This document shows positions 46,487 through 57,709 of a stretch of DNA of 64,000 bases, in pieces (position 1 is the stretch's first letter; the number at the start of each line of letters is the position of its first letter). The notes under the pieces were generated by a model. That model did no database searches. It was not told the origin of the DNA and saw only the letters and a program-made list of their open reading frames with translations. Position numbers and translations under genes: made by a program. This DNA is from Brachionus plicatilis (lineage: Eukaryota > Rotifera > Eurotatoria > Ploima > Brachionidae). The stretch lies in assembly GCA_010279815.1 (NCBI GenBank), contig QEOQ01000303.1, positions 499,567 to 563,566 on the forward strand, given 5' to 3'.

Positions 46487-48740
46487 ATATTAATAAATTG
46501 AAAAATATTTTAATTTTCATCGATTCTTCTAAAATATTTTTAGATATTTTTCATTTCCTTTCTGATACTAATATTCCGCATTAGCAGTTATTCTTTTACA
46601 ATTTGGTAATCATTCTCTATTAAACGTTATCAGAAGTATAAAATGATTTAGACTTAATAATTTTTCCAAACATAAAACAAAATTTGATTACTACACTAAA
46701 AACTAAATTAGCTTTTTTTTTAATCAACTTCAAATTCATTAATAAGACACTTGTGAGCATAATAAAGCTTTTTAAAATAATATTATGATTTTTAGCCGAA
46801 AAGTTTACATTTAAGAGCTTCAAAAGGGAAAATAATACTTATTTTTTAATTTGGTATTAAATTTTTTTTATTTCTAAATCTAAAGATAGTTTGACAGAAA
46901 CATTAATTTGACAACAAAGTAAGTAACTTTAATTTTGATTAAAATTCAAGTATAAAAGCTACAATAATTTCAATTCTATTTTTTACAAAATTTATTAAAA
47001 CCGAACATCGTTCAGTCTTCTCGCTTAGAAACAGCTATATTTAAACCAAGTTCTTTTAATAAAGGTGTATAGTTTTAAATTAATTATTTTAAAACCTTTT
47101 AAATTTCAGTTCGAAATTTTAGGATTAGAAAGCTTTTAGTTTTGAATTTTTCAACAAAGTCTCATAGATTTTACAAATTTTTAATTTTTAAATTATCCGA
47201 TAAAAATGTTCAAATAACACAAAGAAAAATGATAAAATAATCTTGATATTTGACCAGATTTAAATTTGGTTTATTTGACCAAACATGCATTGTAAAAATT
47301 TTTATTCTATCTTATTATGTAATAGTTGTCATAAATAATTCTATTGAAAATGGGAAATAAAGAATTTTTATTATTTTCGAGATTAATCTCGACAAATTTT
47401 TATTTTGCCTTGACTAATATCAAGCTATTTTAGTCTTAATCTTTCAAACCCCAACTGAGAAAATAAAATCATAATGTTCATTTGAGTCCCTTAATGAATA
47501 ATTTTATTCCTCGTAGATTATTTTTTTAATTTGCTCTTTTCTGAGTTAAAATCATGAATTTAATTTTAAAAATAGTCGTTAAGTAAGATTCATTATTTAA
47601 ATGAAGTAAATTTAACGAGCTAAAACTGTCTAAGTATAAACAGTAAATAAAATAATTTATGATGCTTTAATTTAATTTTTAATTTTCTAATATATATTTA
47701 TTTTCTCAAGAAACATTCGAATCAATTAAAATATTCATTTGATATCTATTTTTACAGCTACTTTTCTATATCATAATTAGACTTTTTTTTCAAAAATATT
47801 TATTACTATCGTTAGGTCAATAGAAACAACATTCATTAAAGCTCAAGAAAAGAATAATTATTTTAATATGAAGAATCCGTTTCAAAACAAAATTATTAAT
47901 TCAGTTTTATTGACATAAACTTTCAGTTTTTACCAAACACTGACGACGAAAAATGCAAATTTTCCAATACATAAAATTTTGTTGTGACATAATTATTTCT
48001 TTTCAGAATTAGTTCTTTAATTATAAGATAAATAATTCATAGATTTATATATATACTTTTTTAATTTAACAAAAAAAACACTTTTTCGATTTACTTGTTT
48101 TGAAAAAAATTAATCTAATCAAAAGCTTGATAATCTATTTTTGATTTTATTTTTGTTTTTCAGATCCAAATATTCGAATCCATTAGCTTGATTGCATTTT
48201 AGATGAGTTGTTAAAAAAAAAGTTTCTGAATTTTTAAATATTATAATTTTGTATATAATTTAAATTGATAAATAATTCATTTTTTGCCTTCTTTCTTTTT
48301 AAGCTATCATGAGGCAAGGTTTTCATGAAGGAATATTAATTTTTGATTGAGACGATTATCTTAAAATTAAAACTTGCTTTTTAAAACTTATTTATTACAT
48401 CAATCTGGTGTTAAATTAATTTTGGCAAAATTGACACAAATAATTAGGGTTTCCAAAGAAAACGACTTTTTATATTTTCTCAAAGGCTTTTTTTTTAATT
48501 TTTATTTATCTTGGCAAATTAAAGGTTTCAAGAGTTATTTTAGTAAAAAAATTAATTTTAATATTTAAGTGCTTACATTACACCAAATAACTTAAAGTGT
48601 ATTTTAAACAAATATTAATTATTTAATAAAATTGATTTTTCTAATTAAAATTTGCTTTTTTTAATCAATTTTGTTTAAAAGAAAAAGTGTTTTTTGTTAA
48701 ATTTTTTATAAAAAAATCGATTTAGTTTATTTTTAGAAAA
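46487..48740. other. AT-rich intergenic DNA
   Basis: The open frames at 46620-46823 and 48374-48568 have no motif or codon-use support. No repeat element could be delimited. Confidence 0.5.
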
Positions 48741-49379
48741 ATGCTCGAAAATGATAAACAAAATCAAACATTATCACCTAAAATTTCGATTTTAGTCACG
48801 AATGAATCGAACGAAACAAAATTTAAAAAAGAACAGCTGAAACTTTTCAGAAATATAGAACCACTTTTTACTGCAAACAATCACAATTGGAACTATCGAA
48901 AATGCTTATCTCGTTTAAATTTGAACGATATAAGACCTGAATTAAGAATTTCGCCATCCAATGTAAAACAATTGGGCTCACCAGTTAAATTAAAAAAAAA
49001 ATCTCTGTACCAATTCAATAATTCTTCTTTGTACTTGAACTTAGACACAAAAAACAAGAGCTCTTTATGTTTAGATAATGAGAATAAAAATTTATTATCA
49101 AGTTTAAATTTAAATTCAAAAAATTTGCAATTGAGAGCCTCTAATTCTAATTTATATAAAAGCTCAAGCAGTCTAAACGCTCTGGACCTCGAAATGGTGG
49201 ATACATTTAGTATTGGATCATTTGATAGATACAGTTTTTATTCACTTTATTCTACTAATGATTTAGAAAGTAAAGATTTTATTCGAACAGAGAATTCTCT
49301 GAATAATGAATCGATGCATCTAGAAGCTAAAAACAATCAACCTTTGGATAAAGTTAAAAATTGGCTCGAAAAAATTTAA
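48741..49379 (+). CDS. Unknown Asn/Ser/Leu-rich protein, 212 aa
   Basis: An intact frame starting right after a T-rich stretch and TTTTTAG at 48731-48735, which may be a splice acceptor in the leader. The protein has an N-terminal part with aromatic and charged residues (FTANNHNWNYRKCLSRLNL), a repetitive middle built from Leu/Asn/Ser words (LYLNLDTKNKSSLCLDNEN, LLSSLNLNSKNLQLRASNS) and a short Phe/Tyr-rich stretch (SFDRYSFYSLYS). There is no signal peptide or membrane segment. The family is unknown; it may be fast-evolving. An AATAAA-like signal lies near 49493. Confidence 0.55.
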   Translation: MLENDKQNQTLSPKISILVTNESNETKFKKEQLKLFRNIEPLFTANNHNWNYRKCLSRLNLNDIRPELRISPSNVKQLGSPVKLKKKSLYQFNNSSLYLNLDTKNKSSLCLDNENKNLLSSLNLNSKNLQLRASNSNLYKSSSSLNALDLEMVDTFSIGSFDRYSFYSLYSTNDLESKDFIRTENSLNNESMHLEAKNNQPLDKVKNWLEKI

Positions 49380-49852
49380 AATTATTTGATAATTTTTTTG
49401 AATTATTTTTAGTGATAAAATGTATTTTAGAAAAATTTTGAATGTTTTTTATTTGAAGGTTTACACTAATTATCGACTTTAAAACGTAATTAAATAAAAA
49501 TTTATAAAAAAATATTGTTTAACAACTCAATTATTCTTAAATGTTATCAAATAAAAAAATATTTAATTATACGTGTGGCAATTTATTGCTAAATATGTCT
49601 TTAAGCAATCGTGTTTTTCACAAAAAAGGTTTAGGGTTTCAATCGTTGCACTGGAAAAAAATCTTAAAATTAAACCAAAAATCTTCTTAATCCATTTTAA
49701 AAGATTTAAGGTGTTAAAAGTTTTGCATCACAAATTAATTAAGTAAACTTATAAATTTACTATTTTTAATTTGTTTAATTTTTTGATAAATTTTTATTAA
49801 ATAGCGCACAATATTAAGGGTTATATAAATTAAACTGATATTAGAGCAATAA

Positions 49853-49899
49853 GTTCTTCCACGTATTCGATGTTTGTGAGAGCTTATACGTGGAAGAAC
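49853..49899. repeat. Perfect hairpin, 14-bp arms
   Basis: GTTCTTCCACGTAT at 49853-49866 and ATACGTGGAAGAAC at 49886-49899, with a 19-nt loop, in intergenic DNA. It has higher GC than its surroundings and is not a histone-type stem-loop. Confidence 0.9.
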
Positions 49900-50601
49900 G
49901 TCTCCAAAACCTCAACACCAGATACTCCAATTTGCCGTTATCAACAAAAACCCATTTATCTATCCTTTGTTTAAAGATTTTTTATTTTTTTCCAATAATA
50001 GAAATTTAAAATATGAAACATTTTTCTGCTCGAACAAGTCAAACATGATTGCAATCGATTCGATCAAGGACTAATCTGCTTTTTGTCTATTTTCTTTTTT
50101 CTTTTCTAAGGAAAAATATTAATTTATTAAATTTTTTAGCAAATTTATTTAATTTATTCAGTATGGAAAATTAGTAATTCTCATTTATTTTTTATTTTTT
50201 TAAATTTCAAAACTTTAAGTTATTCACTCAAAAAATCTAAAACTTATTCTAATAAGTTGAAAGTCTAACATACTTTCTCAAACCAAATAATCTTTCTTAA
50301 ATAACTTTAAAAGACAATAACTTTGTCTTTAATTTAATTTTTATTTTTTTTCTATAAATATTTATTTAAAAATTCATTTTTAACTTATTCTAAACCAGGC
50401 ATTAAAGCGGCTAGCTATGCCTTAATAGAAAAAAAAAAAATCAATCATTTTTAAAATTTGTTGTTCAATATATTTTTATTTTAATTAGGGAAAAATGAAA
50501 ATTTGAATAGTTTATTTAAGATTAAAATTAACATTAAAACTCTGTTTAAATATTTTTTTAATTTTGAATCAATCAAATTTTTAAATTGAAATAATTTTCT
50601 T
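49900..50601. other. AT-rich intergenic DNA
   Basis: Nothing recognised apart from the hairpin just upstream. It contains the 3' flanks of the genes on both sides. Confidence 0.5.
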
Positions 50602-51330
50602 TTAAAAACTAACTTTTTTTTTCGGCTTTTCAGTATTCGAATCAGTTATTTCATGGATTACTGCTGGTTGATATTCAATTTGCTTCTGTTTATTAGAATT
50701 AATCTGACTCTCGTCTAATTGTTTTACTGTTGCATTACTTTTATTTATCTTTGATGTTTCGATTTTTTTCTCAGAGATTCTTATATAACAAGCACCCTTA
50801 TCAGGTGAAGAACTTGAGCAGGATTTGGATTTATCAGGTTTTAGAACAAATCCATATTTTTGCTCCTTAATTTTAGTAACAATCACTTCATTTTCTTTTA
50901 AATTCTGGGTGTTGTTTTTGGGGTCGTTTTTGATTATGCTTTTTTTATCTGTCACAGAATCCGTCGTTGAATTTGTTTCTTTTATTTCGGTTTTGGTCTT
51001 GATAGAGTTATTAGATCGAGTTTGAGATTTTGGTGCATTTTGGTCCGTGTTTTCGTCGTAAAAGCCCACTTTTCTTAAAAACCAATGGATGAATGATATA
51101 AAAAGAATGAATAAAAATATAAGTATAAATGAATTGTCATCTGGAAGCATGTACCATGATTTTTTGCTTTTTACAATTGAATCATAAAAGCATTTAAAAA
51201 AATTTTCTCTATACAAATTTAAAAATTTTTCTTTCATTCCACAAACAGCTTCTTTTGGTCTTGGCCATTTAAGCATATCAAACTCAAATATCTGATCCTC
51301 AATCGGAAAAAACTTAGCACTTTGGAACAT
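50602..51330 (-). CDS. Single-pass membrane protein A, unknown
   Basis: 242 residues in one exon. The N-terminal part (about 65 residues) carries MLKWPRPKEA and three cysteines. One strong transmembrane segment follows at about 67-86 (FILIFLFILFISFIHWFL), then a polar Lys/Asn/Thr-rich tail ending in PKKKVSF. There is no cleavable signal peptide, so the first 65 residues or the tail must face the cytosol, depending on orientation; the lysines after the segment favour a cytosolic tail. The layout repeats that of the next gene upstream (51566-52708), including an M-[LF]-[KR]-W-x-[RK]-P-x-E motif, so the two look like diverged tandem paralogues. I do not recognise the family. Confidence 0.7.
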   Translation of the reverse strand: MFQSAKFFPIEDQIFEFDMLKWPRPKEAVCGMKEKFLNLYRENFFKCFYDSIVKSKKSWYMLPDDNSFILIFLFILFISFIHWFLRKVGFYDENTDQNAPKSQTRSNNSIKTKTEIKETNSTTDSVTDKKSIIKNDPKNNTQNLKENEVIVTKIKEQKYGFVLKPDKSKSCSSSSPDKGACYIRISEKKIETSKINKSNATVKQLDESQINSNKQKQIEYQPAVIHEITDSNTEKPKKKVSF

Positions 51331-51565
51331 TTTAACTAAAAAAATATTTTAAAATTAACTAAAAATAATCAAAAGCTTTTTTTTTCAAGATCTTGACTTT
51401 AATTTTGCTTAGATTCTTCCAGTTAAGTTCCCTAGTAATTATTTTATTCTATTAAATTAAAAAAAAAAATAAAACAAAAAATCAGTTTTATTTATTTATT
51501 TAAAATTTTTGCTTTGAAAAATTAAATAATTAAAAAAAAAACAAATCAATTGTAACATAAAAATA

Positions 51566-52708
51566 TTAATTTGAAAAATTATCTATATTATCAAAATAAT
51601 AGCATTTTTTGTTTTCTTTTTTATTTGATTTCAAAGAACTATGCTGATCACTTAATTTAACGTCAACTTGGACATTTTTAATCTTAACAGGTTTCATTGC
51701 TGATTGACAACTATTTGGAATCTCATCCCATTCTTTGATCAAACTGTTTCGAAAAGGCGCCCGACATTTACTTTTTAAAGAAGATTGTGAATTTTTCTCA
51801 TGAACCAAAGGAATTTTAGATTTTAAACCCGATTTTTTTTTCTTTCTTTCTGATTCTTGTTGAAACTCAGGGGGTTCTCTTAGTCTAGATTCGATTATTG
51901 TTTCATTTGAACATGAATCGTCACTACTTTCTTTCTTATTCAAAATTTTGAATTCGGTGAATTCTTCGTAATTTTGGTATTTTTGTTCACAAGTAACTTG
52001 GGGAGAAAATTCTGGTTCATTTTTTAGAGTAAAATCATGTTCAAAATAATTTTCAACAATTGTGTTTTCAGCTAAAGTTATATCTTGATCTGAGTAATTT
52101 TCTTGTTGTGTCTCCTCAGGATCTTCGATCTGAACCGCATTTTTATCTTCTAAATTTATAGATTTTTCATTTTCAGCATCTTCTGAATTGTCAACTTTTA
52201 TTATGCATGCTTTTTCATCGATGTTTTGTGTGGTGTCTTGGTCAATAGAACTAGAGGGAATTTCCAGAACTAAAGGATCATTTTTTTCAACCTGCTTGTC
52301 TGAATTCGAATCATTATTTTGATTAATATTGGTTTGATTAAGATTTGAATCATTTTGTTCATTAATTTGATTGCTATTAGACTCATTGTTTTGAATATCT
52401 GTACCTGATACATTTTTCTTCAACGAAACCATTATCTTACTTCTTACCAAAGATTTTTTTTTGCAAAAAAAATACATAGCTATTCCGATAAAAAAAATCG
52501 AAATAGATATTAGAATAATTAATCTGTACTTAATTAAAAAATTTAAAAAACTCATCGAATAAAGCTTAGATAAGCTTTTTCTAGAACCTTTAGGACAATT
52601 ATAAATTTCTTTGCAATAATCTACAATGTTGAGATTAACATAACTAAAAATCTTAGAAGTATAGGCTCTAAATCGTGATTCTTCGACTGGCTTCGACCAT
52701 CTAAACAT
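51566..52708 (-). CDS. Single-pass membrane protein B, unknown
   Basis: 380 residues in one exon. The N-terminal 60 residues start MFRWSKPVEESRFRAY and contain two cysteines (DYCKEIYNCPKG). A transmembrane segment lies at about 61-81 (YRLIILISISIFFIGIAMYF) followed by KKK. A long acidic Asn/Gln/Glu/Ser-rich tail (residues 95-285) precedes a basic end (ESERKKKKSGLKSKIPLV). Architecture and the W-x-[KR]-P-x-E motif link it to the gene at 50602-51330, 235 bp downstream on the same strand. PIGK lies 198 bp upstream, also on this strand. Function unknown; the long low-complexity tail may be fast-evolving. Confidence 0.72.
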   Translation of the reverse strand: MFRWSKPVEESRFRAYTSKIFSYVNLNIVDYCKEIYNCPKGSRKSLSKLYSMSFLNFLIKYRLIILISISIFFIGIAMYFFCKKKSLVRSKIMVSLKKNVSGTDIQNNESNSNQINEQNDSNLNQTNINQNNDSNSDKQVEKNDPLVLEIPSSSIDQDTTQNIDEKACIIKVDNSEDAENEKSINLEDKNAVQIEDPEETQQENYSDQDITLAENTIVENYFEHDFTLKNEPEFSPQVTCEQKYQNYEEFTEFKILNKKESSDDSCSNETIIESRLREPPEFQQESERKKKKSGLKSKIPLVHEKNSQSSLKSKCRAPFRNSLIKEWDEIPNSCQSAMKPVKIKNVQVDVKLSDQHSSLKSNKKENKKCYYFDNIDNFSN

Positions 52709-52906
52709 GCTAAAATTAACTAATATATTTCCTAAATTATTTGGTTACTATTCAATTTTAAATTCACAATCAATTTTTTTTTCAAATTTTTTAATCCTTT
52801 GTATCCTTGGATAAAAATTGAGTTTATTTTTATAATTTTTTATTAATCGAGGATTTTTTTAAAAAATGCATTAATTAAGTATTCAAGATTGTAAATAAAC
52901 TAGTTC

Positions 52907-54058
52907 CTAATTTGTTTTAAAACTGTCGAAAAATGAGAATTCAATTAAATCTGGAGTCCATGATATGTTTCTAACATTGCCGAAGAATTCAGTAACAAGA
53001 ACTTGGTTAATAGGCCTTGGAAACAGATCAGTGCGATAAGTAACAGTTGAGATACATTTGTGTTTTGGACAGCATTTAAACTAAAAAATATAAATTAAAT
53101 AAAACATTTTAAAATAAATAAAAATACCAATTCTTGGATTGTTTTTTTGCTGTTTTGATCAACTGTTTCCAAAAATTCAAGTGCATAATATGTAAATCTA
53201 TCAATTACATACACTCCGATTGAATGATCCATATGATGCTAATAAGAATTTTTAAAGTTTTATTAAAACATTTTTTTTTTAAATCTTACTGATAAAGAAT
53301 CCTCTCCCACTTTACTGCTTGCCACGGCTAGAATATTGGGTGAATAAAATTTTAAAAACATCGATTCAGCTTGGCAACTATCAACCATAAATAAAATTTG
53401 ATTATATCTTCTTTTTTGCCACATTTGTTCCATTACATCGGCCAATTCGATATCACTGATCTCCTCGGAATCTTGAAATTTCAAAAACCCCTCTCCACCA
53501 TGGCCACTCATGTAAATTAATATATTGCTATAAAAAAAATCGATTACTTTTTTTTCAAAGGCCTAAATTCTTAAAAATTCCAACCTTGTTTCATCGCTCA
53601 TCATTTTTTTTGAATGAGGGGTAGCTTCAGGTAAACGACCAGTCAAAACTCTAATGAAGTTTTTAACAGTAACTTCGTTTCCACGGTAGTCAACTTCGAC
53701 ATCATCACCGTAAACATTTATATTTTCATTTTCGTTGTTGAAAACAGTAGCTGGTCTAGGATTTCGAGGATTACAAGCCATATCATCGGAAAGCATTAAA
53801 ATTATATGACTTAAATGAAGAGTAAGATAAAAATTATGAATGTTTTATTATATCTACTCACCTGTCCGGAATTCCGAGTCTTTTGACACTTCTGTAGATT
53901 GAAAGAACATTGGCTGCGTGTCTGTAGTTAAACCAGAAACGGGATGTATCAACAATTACAGCCCAATTGTTAGTATGCTTTACTTCTGATGATGAAACTA
54001 ATGAAACAGATAAATCAAAGAGAAAAAATATGCTCAACCATGATATAAAAATCATCAT
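52907..54058 (-). CDS. PIGK: GPI-anchor transamidase catalytic subunit (PIGK/GPI8)
   Basis: This is the ER-lumenal cysteine protease (family C13) that cleaves the C-terminal signal of proproteins and joins them to GPI. Exons, all in phase: 54058-53862, 53809-53585, 53527-53290, 53238-53128, 53080-52907; 314 residues. A signal peptide lies at 1-22. Family blocks include [56 protein letters not shown] and [15 protein letters not shown]. The catalytic His is at about 150 ([10 protein letters not shown]) and the catalytic Cys at about 192 ([10 protein letters not shown]); their spacing of 42 equals that of the human enzyme. The protein stops soon after [16 protein letters not shown] and lacks the C-terminal membrane anchor of vertebrate PIGK, so it may be held only by partner subunits, or a last exon is missed. 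Confidence 0.95.
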
Positions 54059-54571
54059 ATTGCAATTAGATCGTTTGATTAAAATTACATTTATATTAAA
54101 ATATTTTTCAAAATTTGCTAGTTACGAACATTTTTTTTCTTTCAAGCATTTAAAAAAAACTTGTCTTAATTTTTTTAAAAAAATTTCATAAACATCTTGT
54201 TTTTTGCTAAAAGAAAATTAAAATAAAAAATAATCATGCACATTTTGATTTACTTATTTTTAAATTTTAAAAAATATGATTTTTTTTCAATTAAAATTTA
54301 ATGCCAAGTTTAAATATTAAACCATCGAAATTTTTAAAAAAATAAAAAAAAAATTTTTCAATGTGAACATTTTTATCAAAACAAAATTGTCAATTAGTTA
54401 AATTTTTGAATGAACATTTCCAAGTCTTTTAAAAAATCTTTATAATTTTAAACCCGCAAAAAAAAGATAAATTATCTTTAATTTGATTACTTTTAATTGC
54501 ATTAATTTTCCATAAAAATCGGAGTGGTTTTAAACAATGAACAAAAGTTAATTGTAAAAGTAGAAGAAAAA

Positions 54572-54999
54572 ATGAAATTTTTTCTATTGATATTTTTTTT
54601 CAGTGGTAAGATTGCATTTACTAACTTTTTTTACCAGGAATAACTTTGATTTTAATAGTTTCGCATGTATTAAATAAGGAAATTAGTTTTCCTTTGGATC
54701 AATTTCGGGTTGACCCGACTTATCTAATAAGCGAAGTTTTGAACACAAAGCTTGTTACAACCACGGCCAGTTATAAAAAAAACAATTTAAATTTGACTGA
54801 ATTAATAAGCCAAAATATTTCAAAGAATTTTTCAAATAATGATTCAAATTCAGTTTTTGTCACAACAACGATAAATTCAAATGAAAATAAAAACGAAACT
54901 CTAAAAAATAATTCGAATTTTAAACATTTATCTTTAAAACTACAAAATTTTTATTTTATATTGTTTTTTAGAATTTTTCATAAGTTTGTTTGTTGTTAA
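54572..54999 (+). CDS. Small secreted or GPI-type protein, unknown
   Basis: Exon 1 54572-54605 (MKFFLLIFFFS) joins exon 2 from 54638 through a 32-bp intron (GTAAGA..CCAG) in phase, extending the frame that starts at 54646. The result is about 131 residues: an N-terminal hydrophobic signal (to about ILIVSHVLN), a polar middle with several N-x-S/T sequons (NLT, NIS, NDS, NET), and a hydrophobic C-terminus (LQNFYFILFFRIFHKFVCC). An N-terminal signal plus a C-terminal hydrophobic tail is the layout of GPI-anchored precursors, though the tail has Arg/Lys and no clear omega site, so this is uncertain. It lies head to head with PIGK, 513 bp apart. Confidence 0.5.
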
Positions 55000-56011
55000 A
55001 TGTAATAAAATTTTATCTTATATTTTAGTCTTTTCGAGATTATTTTCGTGACATTTCAAAAACTTTGGTTCGTTTTATTCTTGGTTTAAATTCACGATAG
55101 ATCATAATAAAATCAAATGTAGTGATAAAACAAGTCATCAATAAGCAAATTAACCTTTTGAATAAAAATTAAATTCAATATTTATTTTATAAATTAAATA
55201 CCACAAATTCCAGTAAAATAAAAGGCAATTTAATATTCCAGGACCAGTTAAAACCATTTTGAAATTTAAATTTTAAATTTAGAGTTGAGTAAATATCTTA
55301 AAATATCTCCTAGTTTAAATGAAACAAAAGGTTTAGTATTTTTGCTTATTGAGCAATAAATTTTAAAAAAGTACCTCGCAGAGAAATTTAGAAATTATAT
55401 TAATATTAAAATTAGTATCTATAATTTCTCAATTTGAGCATAAAATAAAATAAATTTTCACATTAGAAAAAAATTTTATTAAATAATCTATATTTTCAGG
55501 TTAAGTAATTTTAAATTTATTGAATCATAATAATTATAGAATCGCAGAGAATTTCATAATTTTTGAATATATTGTCGCTAGTTAAAAATTACAGGATTGT
55601 TGTTACAAGTCAAGGTTTGTTGGGACAGCAGGTATATATTTAACCACGCTTAAATTAAAATTCAATTAATTAAATTTAAATTCAAATTCATTCATTGAGC
55701 ACATTTTTTTTAATTTAAAATATAAATTGATACTGTTAAATTAATTTTCAAACTAATAGTTGATCTGAGTAGGTTTTTGAATAAATGAATTAATTTTATG
55801 GGTCAAAAAGTTTATTATTAACTTTAATTTATTATTAAAAAAAGTTTTTATTTGTTTACTTTTATGAATCTTGAATTTTTAATTCAAATATTTGAAACAT
55901 AATAAGAACCCTAATTTTAATTTCAAGAATATTTATTTTTTCATTTTAATAATTTCTATTTTCTCGGCAATTTTAGTTAAAAATAAGCGATTTGAAGGCC
56001 TTAAAATAAGA
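55000..56011. other. AT-rich intergenic DNA with a dispersed repeat
   Basis: About 55113-55170 (TCAAATGTAGTGATAAAAC, then tcaataagcaaatta) recurs at 57899-57955. The rest is featureless and should include the small Maf promoter. Confidence 0.45.
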
Positions 56012-56368
56012 ATGTCGTCAGCTAGCACTAATGACTTGGGCGGTATGAACATCAATGATGACGATCTACTCAAACTAGGAGTCAAAGAACTAAATAAATT
56101 ACTAAAAAGTCTGTCGCCAGAGAACCGAACCAAGCTTAAACGAAGAAGAAGAATCTTAAAAAATCGAGGATATGCAGCCAACTGTCGAACAAAAAGAATG
56201 TCTCAAAAAGAAATTTTGCAGATGGACAAGGAAAAGCTTGAAAACGAAGTAAAAAATTTATCAAACCAAAAGCAAATGCTTAAGATCAAGCTTGATTCAA
56301 TAAACGACCGGTTTAAAGATTTGCAACATTATGTATCGATTCTTAAAACAAACAACGGACCTAACTAG
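56012..56368 (+). CDS. Small Maf bZIP transcription factor
   Basis: 118 residues. The start at 56012 (MSSASTND) is preferred over an in-frame ATG at 55892, which would add a hydrophobic AT-driven leader. The extended homology region lies at about 16-40 (DDDLLKLGVKELNKLLKSL), the basic region at about 41-66 (RRRRILKNRGYAANCRTKR, with the bZIP N-x7-R spacing) and a leucine zipper at about 68-108. There is no activation domain, as in MafK/F/G, which dimerise with CNC or Maf partners at MARE sites. The Maf signature usually reads YA.SCR; here the Ser before the conserved Cys is Asn, a position close to the DNA contacts. Poly(A) signal AATAAA at 56372-56377. Confidence 0.95.
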   Translation: MSSASTNDLGGMNINDDDLLKLGVKELNKLLKSLSPENRTKLKRRRRILKNRGYAANCRTKRMSQKEILQMDKEKLENEVKNLSNQKQMLKIKLDSINDRFKDLQHYVSILKTNNGPN

Positions 56369-56371
56369 CTT

Positions 56372-56377
56372 AATAAA
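56372..56377 (+). terminator. Poly(A) signal of the small Maf gene
   Basis: AATAAA only a few bases after the stop codon. A second signal may be used, since this would leave a very short 3' UTR. Confidence 0.4.
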
Positions 56378-56399
56378 CTTAATTTTATTATTATTTGTA

Positions 56400-57700
56400 C
56401 ATTTTATAAATGTTATAAAATTTTTAGTGTTCTTTTTTTTTGTTTAACCTTGAAGTTTTCTATCGTTAGATTTTTATAATTTAAAGTTTTAAGTCAATCA
56501 AGAAATGTAGTTGGAAAATAGTGTGACCGCTATACAAATTTCGATCTCATGATCGAAGAGAAATTTAATCATAAAAATTAGATTGATTGACTCAATAATG
56601 TGATATCTATTATTAAAGAGACTATGTCCCGAAATATATATAAATTTTATAATCAATTAAAAAAAGTCTTTTCTTAAAAAGAAATTTTTTTAATTGATTT
56701 CAAAATTTTTTATTTCAAAATAAATTTTGTAAAATTAGATTTTAAATTTTTTCATATTAAATAAATAAAATATGTCTAAAATTATGGTCCAACTAAGCAC
56801 TGACCACCACTTATTTCAAAAATCAAAAATATTATTAAAAGTTTTAAAATATCATTCGATTTGGAATTTTCTGTACTTATTGAAGTTTTAATTATTTTTT
56901 TCCAAGATTCTTATTTTTTTGAAAATTAAATTATTTTTAAATTTTTAATAAATTAACAAATTTTTGGAAAGCTCTTGGAGTTCACTACAAGAAAAATGGA
57001 GGTCAGTAGGGGGTCAGGTTTTTAAAAAATATAGACAAATTCAATTTTTGGAAAGAACTAAAAATCTTGGAAAAAAAATAATTTAATTTGCAATAAGTTT
57101 ACCAAAAGCTTTGACGCTTGGACAATTAATGCCAAATAAAAAACCTTCTTTTAGGCTTATTATTTTTTCAATAATCAAGAATTTGAATTATTTTGAAAGT
57201 TTAAAATAATTCAAAATCTTGATTTTCTGTTCATAATTTCAACGGTTCAATCCACTAATCAAATTTCTTTTGATACTCTTATTGGAAATGGATTCAGTAC
57301 CTATGTAATTAAACTGCTGTTCGATTGTTTTATCAAAAAAATTTAAATATGTTTCGAAACTCTGATTTTCTTTTGATAAGAAAAATAATTAATTTTAAAA
57401 AATCTTCAATTTTGAAAAAAAATATCGAAATTTTTTAAAAAGTGCTGTTCCATTTTATAAAATTTTATTGTTACATGAGGCTCGATTTTTGTTCATATTT
57501 TGATGTTCATTTTGAATAAAAGCTGAAACAACACAATGATTTTTCACAGAATTAAAGAAATACATTAACATTCTTTTATAAAAAAATATTATCCTATCAT
57601 TATCAAAACAGATCTTCACTAAAATCAACAAAATTATAAAAAATTTTAAAAATTATCAAACTAAGATATAGGTTTTTAAAATTAATACCCTTTCAGGTAG
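56400..57700. other. AT-rich intergenic DNA
   Basis: It contains the GGGGGTCAGG repeat at about 57005-57060, shared with 18340. No gene, RNA or delimited element otherwise. Confidence 0.45.
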
Positions 57701-57709
57701 AGAAATGTT

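Noticed and set aside
55892..56011. N-terminal extension of the small Maf from an upstream ATG
   Set aside because: It would add a hydrophobic AT-derived leader to a nuclear factor; the Maf homology fits a start at 56012.
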